The position numbers and the translations under genes are program-made. A DNA stretch of 54,116 bases from Rhodospirillaceae bacterium (lineage in GTDB: Bacteria > Pseudomonadota > Alphaproteobacteria > GCA-2721365). The notes below the pieces were generated by a model that saw nothing but the letters and a program-made list of their open reading frames with translations, was not told where the DNA came from and made no database searches. Where the stretch lies: assembly GCA_002721365.1 (NCBI GenBank), contig PBKC01000019.1:1-54116 (forward strand). The letters run 5' to 3'. This document shows positions 1 through 8,926 of the stretch, piece after piece (position 1 is the first letter of the stretch; every line of letters starts with the position of its first letter).

Positions 1-2
1 AG

Positions 3-713
3 ATCCTGAACGCGATCGCCGGCTTCTGCGACCTTGGGGCCAGGCTAGCCGGGGTGAGAGCGCTGGTGACCAGTGGCCCGACCTTTGAAGCGATCGACCC
101 GGTGCGGTTCATCGGCAACCGCTCGTCCGGCAAGCAGGGGCATGCGATCGCCGCCGCCCTGGCCAGCGCCGGAGCGTCGGTGACGCTCGTTTCGGGTCCG
201 ACAGCCGAGGCCGACCCGGCCGGCGCCAAGGTCGTCCGTATCCAGTCGGCCGAAGAGATGCTGGCGGCCTGCCGCGACGCCCTGCCGGTCGATGTCGCGG
301 TCTGCGCCGCCGCGGTCTCCGACTGGCGGGTCCGGGAGGCGCGCGCCGGAAAGATCAAGAAGGAAGCCGACGCAACACCGCCGGTGCTGGAGCTGGTCGA
401 GAACCCGGACATCCTGGCCACCCTGTCGAAAGCCGGCAACGAGCGCCCGCGCCTCGTCATCGGCTTCGCCGCCGAGACCGAGAACGTCATCGACAATGCG
501 GTCGCCAAGCGCCGCCGCAAGGGCTGCGACTGGATGCTGGCGAACGACGTGTCTGCGGCGCGCGCCGTTTTCGGCGGCGACAGCAACGAAGTGCATCTGG
601 TGAGCGAGGACGGCGTCGAAAGCTGGCCGGCGGGAAGCAAGCAGGCGATCGCGCGCATGCTGGCCGACCGCATCGCCGACCGGCTGGGAGCCGACACCGG
701 CCGCGCGGCATGA
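3..713 (+). CDS. coaBC: CoaBC, phosphopantothenate-cysteine ligase (CoaB) part, 5' truncated
   Basis: The 3' part of the bifunctional coenzyme A biosynthesis enzyme. The CoaB half joins 4'-phosphopantothenate to cysteine using CTP; the CoaC half, which decarboxylates the product, would lie before the window. The reading frame is open to the window edge. It runs through a short linker into the CoaB signature [16 protein letters not shown] and the nucleotide-binding NRSSGKQG stretch, then AAVSDWR and a KIKK segment typical of CoaB. A GTG at 54 could be read as a start, but the open frame before it and the usual CoaC-CoaB fusion argue against this. The TGA stop overlaps the ATG of dut (ATGA), so the two are translationally coupled. 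Identification is firm; the gene is incomplete. Confidence 0.93.
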   Translation: MLNAIAGFCDLGARLAGVRALVTSGPTFEAIDPVRFIGNRSSGKQGHAIAAALASAGASVTLVSGPTAEADPAGAKVVRIQSAEEMLAACRDALPVDVAVCAAAVSDWRVREARAGKIKKEADATPPVLELVENPDILATLSKAGNERPRLVIGFAAETENVIDNAVAKRRRKGCDWMLANDVSAARAVFGGDSNEVHLVSEDGVESWPAGSKQAIARMLADRIADRLGADTGRAA

Positions 714-1192
714 TCGAAGCCGTGCCTCTCAAGGTCGTCAAGCTTCCGCATGCGGCGGGACTTCCGGACTATGCGACCGAGACCGCTGCGGGCATGGACC
801 TGATGGCCGCGACCAACGGTGACGTTGTCCTTCACCCCGGCGAACGGTCCGTTGTGCCGTCGGGCATTGCCGTCGCCGTGCCGCCGGGGTACGAAGCCCA
901 GGTTCGGCCGCGATCGGGCCTAGCGATGCGCCACGGCGTCACGGTTCTGAACAGCCCTGGTACGATCGATGCCGACTATCGCGGCGAGATCGGCGTGCTG
1001 CTCGTCAATCTGGGCGCGGCGCCCTATGTGATCGAGCGAGGACAGCGGATCGCGCAACTCGTGATCGCACCGGTGGCACGCGCCGTCTGGGAGACGGTCG
1101 ACGCATTACCCGAGACGCCACGGGGTGCCGGCGGCTTCGGGTCCACGGGAATGACCGATATCGGAGAGAAGGGCGCGCCGGGCAATCGCTGA
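710..1192 (+). CDS. dut: Deoxyuridine 5'-triphosphate nucleotidohydrolase (dUTPase)
   Basis: Homotrimeric dUTPase that hydrolyses dUTP to dUMP and pyrophosphate, keeping uracil out of DNA and supplying dUMP for thymidylate synthesis. All five family motifs are visible in 160 residues: AAGMDLMA (about 26-33), RPRSGLA (66-72), [14 protein letters not shown] (81-94, with the catalytic Asp87 and uracil-stacking Tyr90), RIAQLVI (113-119) and the C-terminal glycine-rich lid GAGGFGSTG (139-147). The length is normal for the family. The start overlaps the coaBC stop by four bases, and the coaBC-dut pair is a common bacterial arrangement. Cytosolic; probably constitutive with coaBC. Confidence 0.97.
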   Translation: MIEAVPLKVVKLPHAAGLPDYATETAAGMDLMAATNGDVVLHPGERSVVPSGIAVAVPPGYEAQVRPRSGLAMRHGVTVLNSPGTIDADYRGEIGVLLVNLGAAPYVIERGQRIAQLVIAPVARAVWETVDALPETPRGAGGFGSTGMTDIGEKGAPGNR

Positions 1193-1232
1193 CGGACGCG
1201 CCGGCAAACGACGAGGGAAGAGGGAAAGCGAC

Positions 1233-2183
<951 letters not shown>

Positions 2184-2267
2184 GTGTCGGATGAAGGCGA
2201 TTTGGTGACCTGAGTCATTCACGCATTCAGCGGGATATGGGTCTCACGGCAACCCATTGATGTTATT

Positions 2268-2375
2268 CGTCATCGCATGGCTTGGCCATGCGATCCACGA
2301 CTTTGCCGAGTCTGCCGCAGATCCCGGCGGAACCGCGGAAAGTCGTGGATGGCACCGCCAAGCGGTGCCATGACG
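2268..2375. repeat. REP/BIME-like composite palindrome between cysK and moeB
   Basis: Two REP-like units face each other. The left unit has a 7-bp hairpin GCATGGC/GCCATGC (2275-2291). It is followed by ATCCACGACTTT (2293-2304), which is perfectly inverted as AAAGTCGTGGAT (2339-2350). The right unit contains an 8-bp hairpin GGCACCGC/GCGGTGCC (2351-2369). Both outer ends read CGTCAT from their own side. A degenerate single unit (CGCCTTCGCGGGGGCGACGG) follows near 2425. The rest of the 2184-2493 gap shows no gene. The element shares its plan with those near 3737, 34457, 38508, 40322 and 49627. It may also terminate or protect the cysK transcript; there is no T-tract. Confidence 0.75.
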
Positions 2376-2493
2376 GCAGGAGAACTGGGCACAGGCCGGA
2401 TCAGAAATGCCTGAATGCCGTAGCGCCTTCGCGGGGGCGACGGATGGGCTGCCGAGCCGACAAGGCAGTGGACGGCCGAGTGCGGAGACGAGC

Positions 2494-3288
2494 ATGGATT
2501 TCAGCGAAGAGCAGATCAACCGGTACGCCCGCCATATCATCCTGAAAGAGGTGGGGGGCACCGGTCAGGCGAAGCTGCTGGAGTCGAAAGTGCTGGTGGT
2601 GGGTGCAGGCGGCCTCGGTGCGCCGCTGCTTCTCTATCTCGCCGCGGCCGGCATCGGCACGATCGGCGTCATCGATCACGATGTCGTCGATCTGTCGAAC
2701 CTGCAACGACAGGTCATCCACCGCAACGATCGCATCGGGACGCCCAAGGTGGAGAGCGCGGCCGAGACCATCGCCGCGATCAACCCGGACGTCACGGTGA
2801 TCCCACACCGGGAGCGCCTGACGGCGGACAACGCGCTTCGGCTGATCGCCGACTACGACATCGTCGCCGACGGCAGCGACAACTTCCCCACCCGCTTTCT
2901 GGTCAACGACGCCTGCTATCTGGCGCGGAAACCGCTGGTGTCGGCGGCGATCCTGCGCTTCGAGGGGCAGCTTTCGACCTTCAAGGCGTTCGAGGACGGC
3001 GACAATCCCTGCTATCGCTGCATTTTCCGCGAACCGCCGCCGCCGGGCCTCGTCCCGTCATGCTCGGAAGGCGGCGTGCTCGGCGCGCTCGCCGGGGCTG
3101 TGGGGTCGCTGCAGACCGTGGAAGTGCTGAAGGAAGCGCTGGGGATCGGCGACAGCCTGTCGGGTGCGCTGCTGATCTACGACGCACTGACCACCACCTT
3201 CCGCAAGGTGAAAGTCCGGCGTGACGCCGAATGCCCGCTCTGCGGAACGGCGGCGACCATCGGCGATTTGTCGCAGCATGCCGCCTGA
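2494..3288 (+). CDS. moeB: MoeB/ThiF-family E1-like adenylyltransferase
   Basis: Adenylates the C-terminal glycine of a small ubiquitin-like sulfur carrier, MoaD for molybdopterin or ThiS for thiamine, preparing it for sulfur loading. Visible features are the N-terminal MDFSEEQINRYARHIILKEV typical of HesA/MoeB/ThiF proteins, the nucleotide loop VVGAGGLGAP (about 39-48), the arginine/asparagine segment SNLQRQVIH and DGSDNFPTR with its catalytic aspartate. Two zinc-binding pairs follow, CYRC and CPLC. ATG 2494 was chosen because the protein then begins at the conserved family start; upstream in-frame codons fall in repeat-like DNA. 264 residues. The window also has a molybdenum hydroxylase, so a MoaD role is attractive, but ThiS cannot be excluded. 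Confidence 0.87.
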   Translation: MDFSEEQINRYARHIILKEVGGTGQAKLLESKVLVVGAGGLGAPLLLYLAAAGIGTIGVIDHDVVDLSNLQRQVIHRNDRIGTPKVESAAETIAAINPDVTVIPHRERLTADNALRLIADYDIVADGSDNFPTRFLVNDACYLARKPLVSAAILRFEGQLSTFKAFEDGDNPCYRCIFREPPPPGLVPSCSEGGVLGALAGAVGSLQTVEVLKEALGIGDSLSGALLIYDALTTTFRKVKVRRDAECPLCGTAATIGDLSQHAA

Positions 3289-3703
3289 GAAGCTTTCGAT
3301 CGTCGTCTTCTCGGGCGCCTTCACCAAGGTCCATTATGCCCTGTGCATGGCATCCGCTGCCCTGGCGATCGGCAAGCCGGTGACCCTGTTCTTCACCATG
3401 AAGGCGACCAAGGCCCTGATGAAAGGCGACGGCGCGCCGGGGTGGCACAGCCTCGACCCGGAAGAGGACGGCGCGGATGCCGCGGCGATCGACCGCGACT
3501 TCGCGCTGAAGGGGGTCGCGACCTTCGAGGCGTTGCTCGAAGCCTGCATCGAGCTGGAAGCGCGGATCATGGTCTGCGAGATGGGCCTCAAGGCGATGGG
3601 CATCGGCGCCAAGGCCCTGCGCGAGGATGTACCGGTCGAGGAAGGCGGGCTGGTGACGTTCCTGTCCGACGCCTCCGCCGATGGCGCCATGGTGTTCGTG
3701 TAG
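3278..3703 (+). CDS. DsrE/DsrF-family protein
   Basis: A 141-residue DsrE/F-like protein (the family of small proteins that bind or relay persulfide sulfur, such as TusD/DsrE). It opens with a beta strand KLSIVVFSGAF and has the family pattern ALAIGKPVTLFFTM. The candidate active cysteine is in MVCEMGLKAMGI (about residues 90-101), the usual DsrE position. ATG 3278 overlaps the end of the MoeB/ThiF gene by 11 bases, so co-translation is likely and supports a role in the same sulfur-relay step. That link is inference; many members of this family have no known partner. Confidence 0.75.
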   Translation: MPPEKLSIVVFSGAFTKVHYALCMASAALAIGKPVTLFFTMKATKALMKGDGAPGWHSLDPEEDGADAAAIDRDFALKGVATFEALLEACIELEARIMVCEMGLKAMGIGAKALREDVPVEEGGLVTFLSDASADGAMVFV

Positions 3704-3736
3704 TTCCCAAGCCGGCCGGCAAGGAGCGAATGAGGG

Positions 3737-3759
3737 GTCCTCCGGACAAGCCGGAGGAC
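3737..3759. repeat. REP-like hairpin (single unit)
   Basis: Perfect 9-bp stem GTCCTCCGG (3737-3745) / CCGGAGGAC (3751-3759) with loop ACAAG, followed by GACG and a run of eight A. It matches the arms of the longer repeats at 38508-38583 and 40322-40398. It lies between the DsrE-like gene and the next gene. Confidence 0.7.
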
Positions 3760-3786
3760 GACGAAAAAAAAGCGAGGGAGGCGACT

Positions 3787-4467
3787 ATGGCTAAGGCCGT
3801 GCTCACCGTCTGGTGCGACGTAGTGCCGGAGCACGAGGACGCGTTCAACGTCTGGTACAACGACGAGCATATCGCCGAGCGCGTGGCGATCCCCGGCATC
3901 CGTTCGGGCCAGCGCTATGTCGCCGAGATCGGCAACCCCAAATATCTCGCCTGGTATGAGGTCGACGATGTCGGTGTTCTGACTTCGCCCTCATACCGCC
4001 AAGCGCTCGACACCCCTTCGGCCCAGACCTCGGCGGTGATGCCGCATTTCCGGAACATGGTCCGGACGGCCTGCTCCGTACGTGCGGCGGCAGGCGATGC
4101 AACGCAACGAGCGCCCTGGGTCGCGACGCTTCGGGTAAGCGCGTCCGAAGACAAGGACGAAGCGCTTGGCGCGTGGCTGGCGGAAACGGCGCTGCCGCAT
4201 ATCGCCGAGTCGGCTCAGATTCTATCGGCTCAGCTCTGGCGCGGCGACCACGCCGCGTCAGCCACGCCCGGCACCGCCGAAGCCAAGATGCGCGGCGCCC
4301 CGGACCGTATGATCGACTGGGCCGTCCTGATCGAAGCCGAGTCCGCCGAGGCGGCAGGCCGGGTCCACGACCAGCATCTGAGCCCCGATGCCCTGCTGGC
4401 CCACGGAGCGTCGAGCGGTGGCGAGTTCGGCGTCTATCGTCTCATCAAGTCGCTCTCGGAGACCTGA
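3787..4467 (+). CDS. EthD/dimeric alpha-beta barrel-like protein of unknown function
   Basis: 226 residues with no function I can name. The N-terminal half resembles ferredoxin-like dimeric alpha-beta barrel proteins: AVLTVWCDVVPEHEDAFNVW, then NDEHIAERVAIPGIRSGQRY, the pattern of EthD-like and related small catabolic accessory proteins. The second half (about 112-226) looks like a diverged repeat of the same fold, ending in GGEFGVYRLIKSL. ATG 3787 is preceded by GCGAGGGAGGCGACT, a good ribosome binding site. It stands 84 bases upstream of the interrupted amidase gene on the same strand, so the two may once have formed a degradative unit. Confidence 0.6.
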   Translation: MAKAVLTVWCDVVPEHEDAFNVWYNDEHIAERVAIPGIRSGQRYVAEIGNPKYLAWYEVDDVGVLTSPSYRQALDTPSAQTSAVMPHFRNMVRTACSVRAAAGDATQRAPWVATLRVSASEDKDEALGAWLAETALPHIAESAQILSAQLWRGDHAASATPGTAEAKMRGAPDRMIDWAVLIEAESAEAAGRVHDQHLSPDALLAHGASSGGEFGVYRLIKSLSET

Positions 4468-4551
4468 TACGAGAACGGCGTTCGCCTTTTCGCGCCGTAC
4501 TCCAGGACACAGAATACCCCCCGCTCCGATCAACCAGGGAAAGCCGAACAT

Positions 4552-6075
4552 ATGACCATTTCCGTGCGGAAGCCGACCGTCGAACAAATCCTGGACATCG
4601 CCGACGGCTTCGGCCTCGAACTCACCATCGAGGACGCCGAGTCGTTCCAGGGCATCATGGGCGGTGCGATCGCCTCCTATGCCCGCGTCGACGAGCTGGT
4701 CGAGCCGACACCGCCGGTGAAGTTTCCGCGGACGCCCGGCTATCGCCCGGACGAGGCCGAGAACCCATACAACGGCTGGTACTGGAAGACCGACATCCCC
4801 GGCGCGGCGGAGGGTGTCCTGGCCGGCAAGCGGGTGGCGGTGAAGGACAACATCTGCGTCGCCGGCGTGCCGCTGATGAACGGGTCGCGGATGCTGGAAG
4901 GCTACGTCCCCGACGTCGACGCGACGGTGGTGACACGCATCCTGGACGCCGGCGGCATCATCGCCGGCAAGGCGGCGTGCGAGGACCTGTGCTTCTCGGC
5001 CGGGTCCCACACCTGCGCAACGGGGCCGATCCGCAATCCCCACAACCCCGCCCATTCGGCGGGCGGATCGTCCGGCGGCAGCGCGGCGGTGATCGCGGCG
5101 GGCGACGTACCGATGGCGCTGGGCGGCGACTAGGGCGGGTCGATCCGCACACCCTCCTGCTGGTGCGGGGTCTACGGCTTGAAGCCCACCTGGGGCCTGG
5201 TGCCGCTGACCGGCGCCATGCCGATCTCCTACGCCGTCGACCATTGCGGCCCGATGGGGGCGTCGACCGAGGACGTCGCCCGCCTGCTGACCGCCATCGC
5301 CGGCCCCGATCCCCTCGACCCGCGCACCCACATGGCGAAGGTTCAGGACTACATGGCCGCCCTCGGCCGCGACGTCTCCGGCATGCGCATCGCCGTCTGC
5401 AAGGAAGGCTTCGGCCACCCTGAGAGCGATCCCGAGACCGACCGTAAGGTGAGGGAGGCAATCGAGACGCTGGGCCGACTCGGCGCCAGTATCCACGAAG
5501 TCTCGATACCGATGCATTTGGAGGGCCCGCACATCTGGACCGCGATCATCACCGAGGGCGCGGCCGAGATGATGATCAAGGGCAATGCGCTGGGGAACAA
5601 CTGGCCGGGCTTCTATACCACCTCGCTGCTCGACGCCTTCGCCCGCGGCCGCACCTCACGCCCGAACGACATGTCGGAGACCTGCAAGCTGGTGCTGCTC
5701 TTGGGCGAGTACCTCAACCGCTACTATCACGGCCGCTATCACGCCAAGGGCCAGAACCTGAAGCCGCTGATGAAGCGTGCCTATGACGAGGTGCTGGAGC
5801 AGTACGACCTGATCGCCATGCCGACGATCCCGTTCCCGGCGACCCGCATCCCGGCCCCCGACTGCTCGCGGGAGGAGTACATCACCCTCGCCCTCAACAT
5901 GCAGCACAACACCTGCCCGATCGACGTGAGCGGCCATCCGGCCTTCACCGTCCCGTGCGGCAAGGTCGACGGGCTGCCGATCGGCATGATGCTGGTCGGG
6001 CGCCACTTCGACGAAGCGACCCTGATCAGTGCCGCGCAGGCGTTCGAGAAAAGCGGTGACTGGCAGGCGCGCTGA
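4552..6075 (+). pseudogene. Amidase-signature hydrolase gene interrupted by an in-frame TAG
   Basis: A full-length amidase-signature gene (508 codons) in one frame, broken only by TAG at 5131-5133 (codon 194). The catalytic lysine Lys98 (VAVKDNI), the cis-serine loop GGSSGGS (Ser173) and, after the stop, the nucleophile Ser197 in GGSIR are all present with normal spacing. Related amidases read GGDQGGSIR, so the TAG replaces a conserved CAG glutamine by a single C-to-T change. Translation would end three residues before the nucleophile, leaving an inactive 193-residue fragment. An ATG restart at 5179 lacks the active site. There is no frameshift or other decay, so the lesion is recent, suppressed, or a sequencing error. 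If intact it would hydrolyse an amide; substrate unknown. Confidence 0.85.
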
Positions 6076-6135
6076 AGCGCGCAGCGGTGAGCTCAGGCGT
6101 GGTCCGCCCGCTGCAAAATCGAGAAGAACCAAGTT

Positions 6136-6172
6136 TCCCCGTGGCGTCGGAATAAAACCGACGCCACGGGGA
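6136..6172. terminator. Bidirectional hairpin between convergent genes
   Basis: Perfect 15-bp inverted repeat, TCCCCGTGGCGTCGG (6136-6150) and its complement (6158-6172), with loop AATAAAA. It sits between the convergent ends of the interrupted amidase and the cold-shock gene. No long T-run follows on either strand, so intrinsic termination may be partial; 3' end protection is an equal possibility. Confidence 0.65.
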
Positions 6173-6187
6173 GCCACTGAACGGTCT

Positions 6188-6862
6188 CTACTCGGTCGGC
6201 TCGATCGAGATGGCTTCGCGGCCCTTCGGCGTCTGAACGACGCGCATGCGGATACGCTGGCCCTCGGCAAGCTCGGGCATGCCCGAGCGTTCGAGAACCG
6301 AGGCGTGGACGAAGACGTCCTTGCCCGCGTCATCCGCACCGACGAAGCCGAAGCCCTTGGTCCCATTGAACCACTTGACCGCCCCCGTCAGTTCGACGGC
6401 CGTCGAGGGATCGGGCTGGACGCGGCCCACGGGTGCGCGCATGGGACGCCGCGGCGGCTCGGCCACCGCCGTGCTTTCGTCGACGTCGATCACCCGAACG
6501 ACCTGCCGCCCCTTCGGACCCTGGCCGACCTCGACCTGCATCTTCGCCCCCGGCGCCACCGAGTCGCGCCCGGCGTTCTGCAGCACCGCGATGTGCAGGA
6601 ACACGTCGCCGGAGCCGTCCGACAGCTCGACGAAGCCGAAACCCTTCTCGCCGTTGAACCACTTGACCGTCGCTTCGAGGTGCGGGGCCGGAACCATCGG
6701 TTGCGGCGTCACCGTTGACGGAAAGGATTCGGTTTCGGCCGGGATCCCCCGTGCCGGGCGAAACCGATCGGAGTCGCGACGCGGCCGCGAGTCGAAAGCG
6801 TCATCATCGTCGTCGAAACCGCGCCGTCGCTTGCCGGCACGAAATTCGTTTCTCTTGCCCAT
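6188..6862 (-). CDS. Dual cold-shock-domain nucleic acid-binding protein
   Basis: 224-residue protein with two OB-fold cold-shock domains, at about 64-127 and 158-221. Each has the RNA-binding motifs RNP1 (KGFGFV, 73-78 and 169-174) and RNP2 (DVFLH 86-90; DVFVH 182-186). It binds single-stranded RNA/DNA as a chaperone. An N-terminal basic then acidic extension (KRRRGFDDDDDAF) and a Pro/Arg-rich linker flank the domains. Tandem-CSD proteins of this plan are typical of alphaproteobacteria. ATG 6862 follows GACGAGAAG; longer readings upstream have unlike composition and are rejected. It may respond to cold or stationary phase, but only the long upstream gap hints at regulation. Confidence 0.9.
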   Translation of the reverse strand: MGKRNEFRAGKRRRGFDDDDDAFDSRPRRDSDRFRPARGIPAETESFPSTVTPQPMVPAPHLEATVKWFNGEKGFGFVELSDGSGDVFLHIAVLQNAGRDSVAPGAKMQVEVGQGPKGRQVVRVIDVDESTAVAEPPRRPMRAPVGRVQPDPSTAVELTGAVKWFNGTKGFGFVGADDAGKDVFVHASVLERSGMPELAEGQRIRMRVVQTPKGREAISIEPTE

Positions 6863-7036
6863 AATATAAGTCTTCTCGTCGTGCGGCCGGATGGCGCTCG
6901 GCGCCCCATGGCCCTGCTTGCTGTCCTGTCCCTCGCCCTGTCCGCCGAGGGTCGGCGGATCAAGACCCTCATCGCGCCCTTTCTGAAAGCGGCGCGGCAA
7001 GTCTGTCAAGACTGCACGATACAGGAAACCTTCGTT

Positions 7037-7068
7037 GTCAGCAAAACCGCTTGCTGACAGGTTTTTTT
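7037..7068 (+). terminator. Orphan intrinsic terminator-like hairpin
   Basis: 8-bp stem GTCAGCAA (7037-7044) / TTGCTGAC (7051-7058), loop AACCGC, followed by AGG and seven T (7062-7068). On the plus strand this is a good intrinsic terminator, yet no plus-strand gene lies upstream within the gap. It could end a small RNA or an antisense transcript to the csp leader. Confidence 0.55.
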
Positions 7069-7410
7069 GCGGCTCCCGAGCGGCCCGGGAAACCAAACAC
7101 GGCCTGCTCGCAAATCGGGCAGGCTGCCTTGAACCGAGCCGAACGCGGCGGAAGCAGCAATTCTCCTTATTTCGCAACGCCGAAGGCGATGCGTCGGCAC
7201 ACGCCTGCGCGCGGACAGCCATCGACCCACCATCCCCAGCACCTGCGAGGAAAAACAAGGAAACAGGCCAGACTCCGCGTCTGCGCGGCGCATGCCGCAG
7301 CGCACCGCACAAAAAGCGTGCACGCGCATCATAAATCGGCAAAAGACTATCTCCATAAAAATGGCTTATGCGCAAAATAATAACTTTAAACTAACGCCAG
7401 AGAATTTGGC

Positions 7411-7438
7411 CATGATACCCGTATGATCAGTAAATCAT
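7411..7438 (+). promoter_or_regulatory. Candidate operator upstream of the transporter operon
   Basis: ATGAT (7423-7427) and ATCAT (7434-7438) form an inverted repeat with a 6-base spacer, and a further CATGAT half-site lies at 7411-7416. It is in the AT-rich region 65-90 bases before the substrate-binding protein start. A binding site for the cluster LysR protein is possible, but the exact T-N11-A spacing is not met. Confidence 0.3.
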
Positions 7439-7502
7439 GTGTACTTCACGCCTTCTTTTGGGGCGTGTCTTGCGTTCGACTAAAATCAAGGAGTGGCGTA
7501 TC

Positions 7503-8852
7503 ATGGCCGTATTGCCCCCATCCAAGAGTTCGAAGCGCAGCAAGACAGTCGAGAAGGGGGCGGGCACTGACCCGACCCGGCGCAAAGTCCTGAAAGGTGC
7601 GGCGGCAGCGGCAGGTGCCGTTGTCGGCACCAAGGCTCTGGGCGGCTTCCCGACGATCTGGGCGCAGGAGATCAAGGACATCGAGCTGCGCCATGTCGGC
7701 GTGTCCTATTCGGTGGTCAAGGCGATCGGCGATCAGGCGTCGAAGGACCTCGGCTTCAAGGTGACGATGCAGAATCTCGACACCTCGGCCGCCATCAACC
7801 GCTTCATCACCCAGCCCGATTCGGTTGACATCGCCGACGTCGAGGGCTGGCAGGCGAAGCTCGCCACCCGCCGCGGCGTGATCCAGGGCATCGAGGTCGC
7901 CAAGATCAAGCAGTTCGACAACATCCTGCCGATCTTCACCAAGGGCGAGCTCGACGGGAACGTCGTCTCGCGCCAGGGCATCTCGCCCTATCAGGCGATG
8001 TACATCGAAGAGCCCGATTCGCGGGAGCTGCATGAGGGCGTCACCGAGTGGGCGACCTTCCTGCCGCAGGTCTACAACGCCGACTCGATCGGCTACCGCC
8101 CCGACCTCATCGGCCGCGACATCACCGAGTGGAAGGAGCTGCTAAACCCCGAGTTCAAGGGCAAGGCCGCCATCCTCGACGTGCCGGCGATCGGCATCAT
8201 GGACGCCGCTCTCTGCTTCGAGAGCGCCGGCATGATCCAGTACGGCAACAAGGGCAACATGACCCGCGACGAGATCGACAAGACGATCGAGGCGCTGATC
8301 GCCCTGAAGCGCGACGGCCACTTCCGTGCCACCTGGACGACCTTCGACCAGTCGGTGCAGCTGATGGCCGCGGGCGAGGTCATCATCCAGTCGATGTGGT
8401 CGCCGGCCGTCGCCGCCGTCCGCGTGAAGGACATCCCCTGCGTCTACGCGCCGGTCAACAAGAAGGACGGCAAGGAAGGCTATCGCGGCTGGTGTAACGG
8501 CATGGCGCTGATGGGCCATCTCGAAGGCAAGAAGCTGGAGGCCGCCTACGAGTACCTCAACTGGTACCTGTCCGGGTGGCAGGGCGGTTTCGTCGCCCGC
8601 TACGGCTACTACAGCCCGGTGCCGTCGACGGCGAAGGAGTACCTGACTCCGGCGGAGTGGGAGTACTGGTACGAGGGCAAGCCCGCCAGCGAGGTCATCC
8701 TCGACCCCTATGGTGTGCCCATGGAACAGCCGGGCGCCAAGCGCGACGGCGGATCGTTCGTCGAGCGCGTCACCAACATCTCGTGCTGGAACACGCTGAT
8801 GGACGAGGCGCAGTACATGAACAAGCGCTGGAACGACTTCAAGGTCGCGTAA
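7503..8852 (+). CDS. ABC transporter substrate-binding protein (PotD/family 1), Tat signal
   Basis: Periplasmic binding protein of the spermidine/putrescine/opine/iron class, 449 residues. ATG 7503 is chosen because AAGGAG (7488-7493) stands nine bases before it; the upstream ATG at 7437 has no such site. The N-terminus carries a twin-arginine signal, TRRKVLKGAAAAAGAVVG, followed by an Ala/Gly-rich stretch and cleavage near WAQ-E. The mature part has features of extracellular solute-binding family 1, such as the central GKAAILDVPAIGIMDAAL and the GYRGWCNGMA segment. Tat export suggests folding in the cytosol before export. It heads an operon with two permeases and an ATPase. The ligand is unknown; polyamine-like or N-heterocyclic cations fit the class and the neighbours. 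Confidence 0.88.
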   Translation: MAVLPPSKSSKRSKTVEKGAGTDPTRRKVLKGAAAAAGAVVGTKALGGFPTIWAQEIKDIELRHVGVSYSVVKAIGDQASKDLGFKVTMQNLDTSAAINRFITQPDSVDIADVEGWQAKLATRRGVIQGIEVAKIKQFDNILPIFTKGELDGNVVSRQGISPYQAMYIEEPDSRELHEGVTEWATFLPQVYNADSIGYRPDLIGRDITEWKELLNPEFKGKAAILDVPAIGIMDAALCFESAGMIQYGNKGNMTRDEIDKTIEALIALKRDGHFRATWTTFDQSVQLMAAGEVIIQSMWSPAVAAVRVKDIPCVYAPVNKKDGKEGYRGWCNGMALMGHLEGKKLEAAYEYLNWYLSGWQGGFVARYGYYSPVPSTAKEYLTPAEWEYWYEGKPASEVILDPYGVPMEQPGAKRDGGSFVERVTNISCWNTLMDEAQYMNKRWNDFKVA

Positions 8853-8869
8853 GGCGATCTGAACCATGG

Positions 8870-8893
8870 ACGGGCCGGCTCAGGCCGGCCCGT
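8870..8893 (+). terminator. Intercistronic hairpin after the substrate-binding protein gene
   Basis: 10-bp perfect stem ACGGGCCGGC (8870-8879) / GCCGGCCCGT (8884-8893) with loop TCAG, in the 74-base gap before the first permease gene. There is no T-tract. Such hairpins often protect the 5' mRNA part or reduce read-through, so that the binding protein is made in excess of the permeases. Confidence 0.6.
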
Positions 8894-8926
8894 TCCGTCC
8901 CCCGCTTACCCTCCCGAGAGAGTGTC

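Larger units (their letters stand above)
6863..7502. other. Regulatory gap between csp (minus) and the transporter operon (plus)
   Basis: 640 bases without a convincing gene. The csp side may be a long 5' leader. At 7037-7068 there is an orphan terminator-like hairpin on the plus strand (listed separately). The last 180 bases are clearly AT-richer than the rest of the window, with TAATAACTTTAAACTAA around 7378-7392, and probably hold the promoter of the downstream operon. Open frames here have poor codon use and no recognisable similarity. Confidence 0.6.

Noticed and set aside
5131..5133. Programmed amber readthrough or pyrrolysine codon
   Set aside because: No pyl genes are seen, the family has glutamine at this place, and a single C-to-T change explains it.
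6188..7375. A 395-residue cold-shock protein starting at 7375
   Set aside because: The extra N-terminal part has no similarity and unlike composition; ATG 6862 begins the conserved dual-CSD protein with a usable ribosome binding site.
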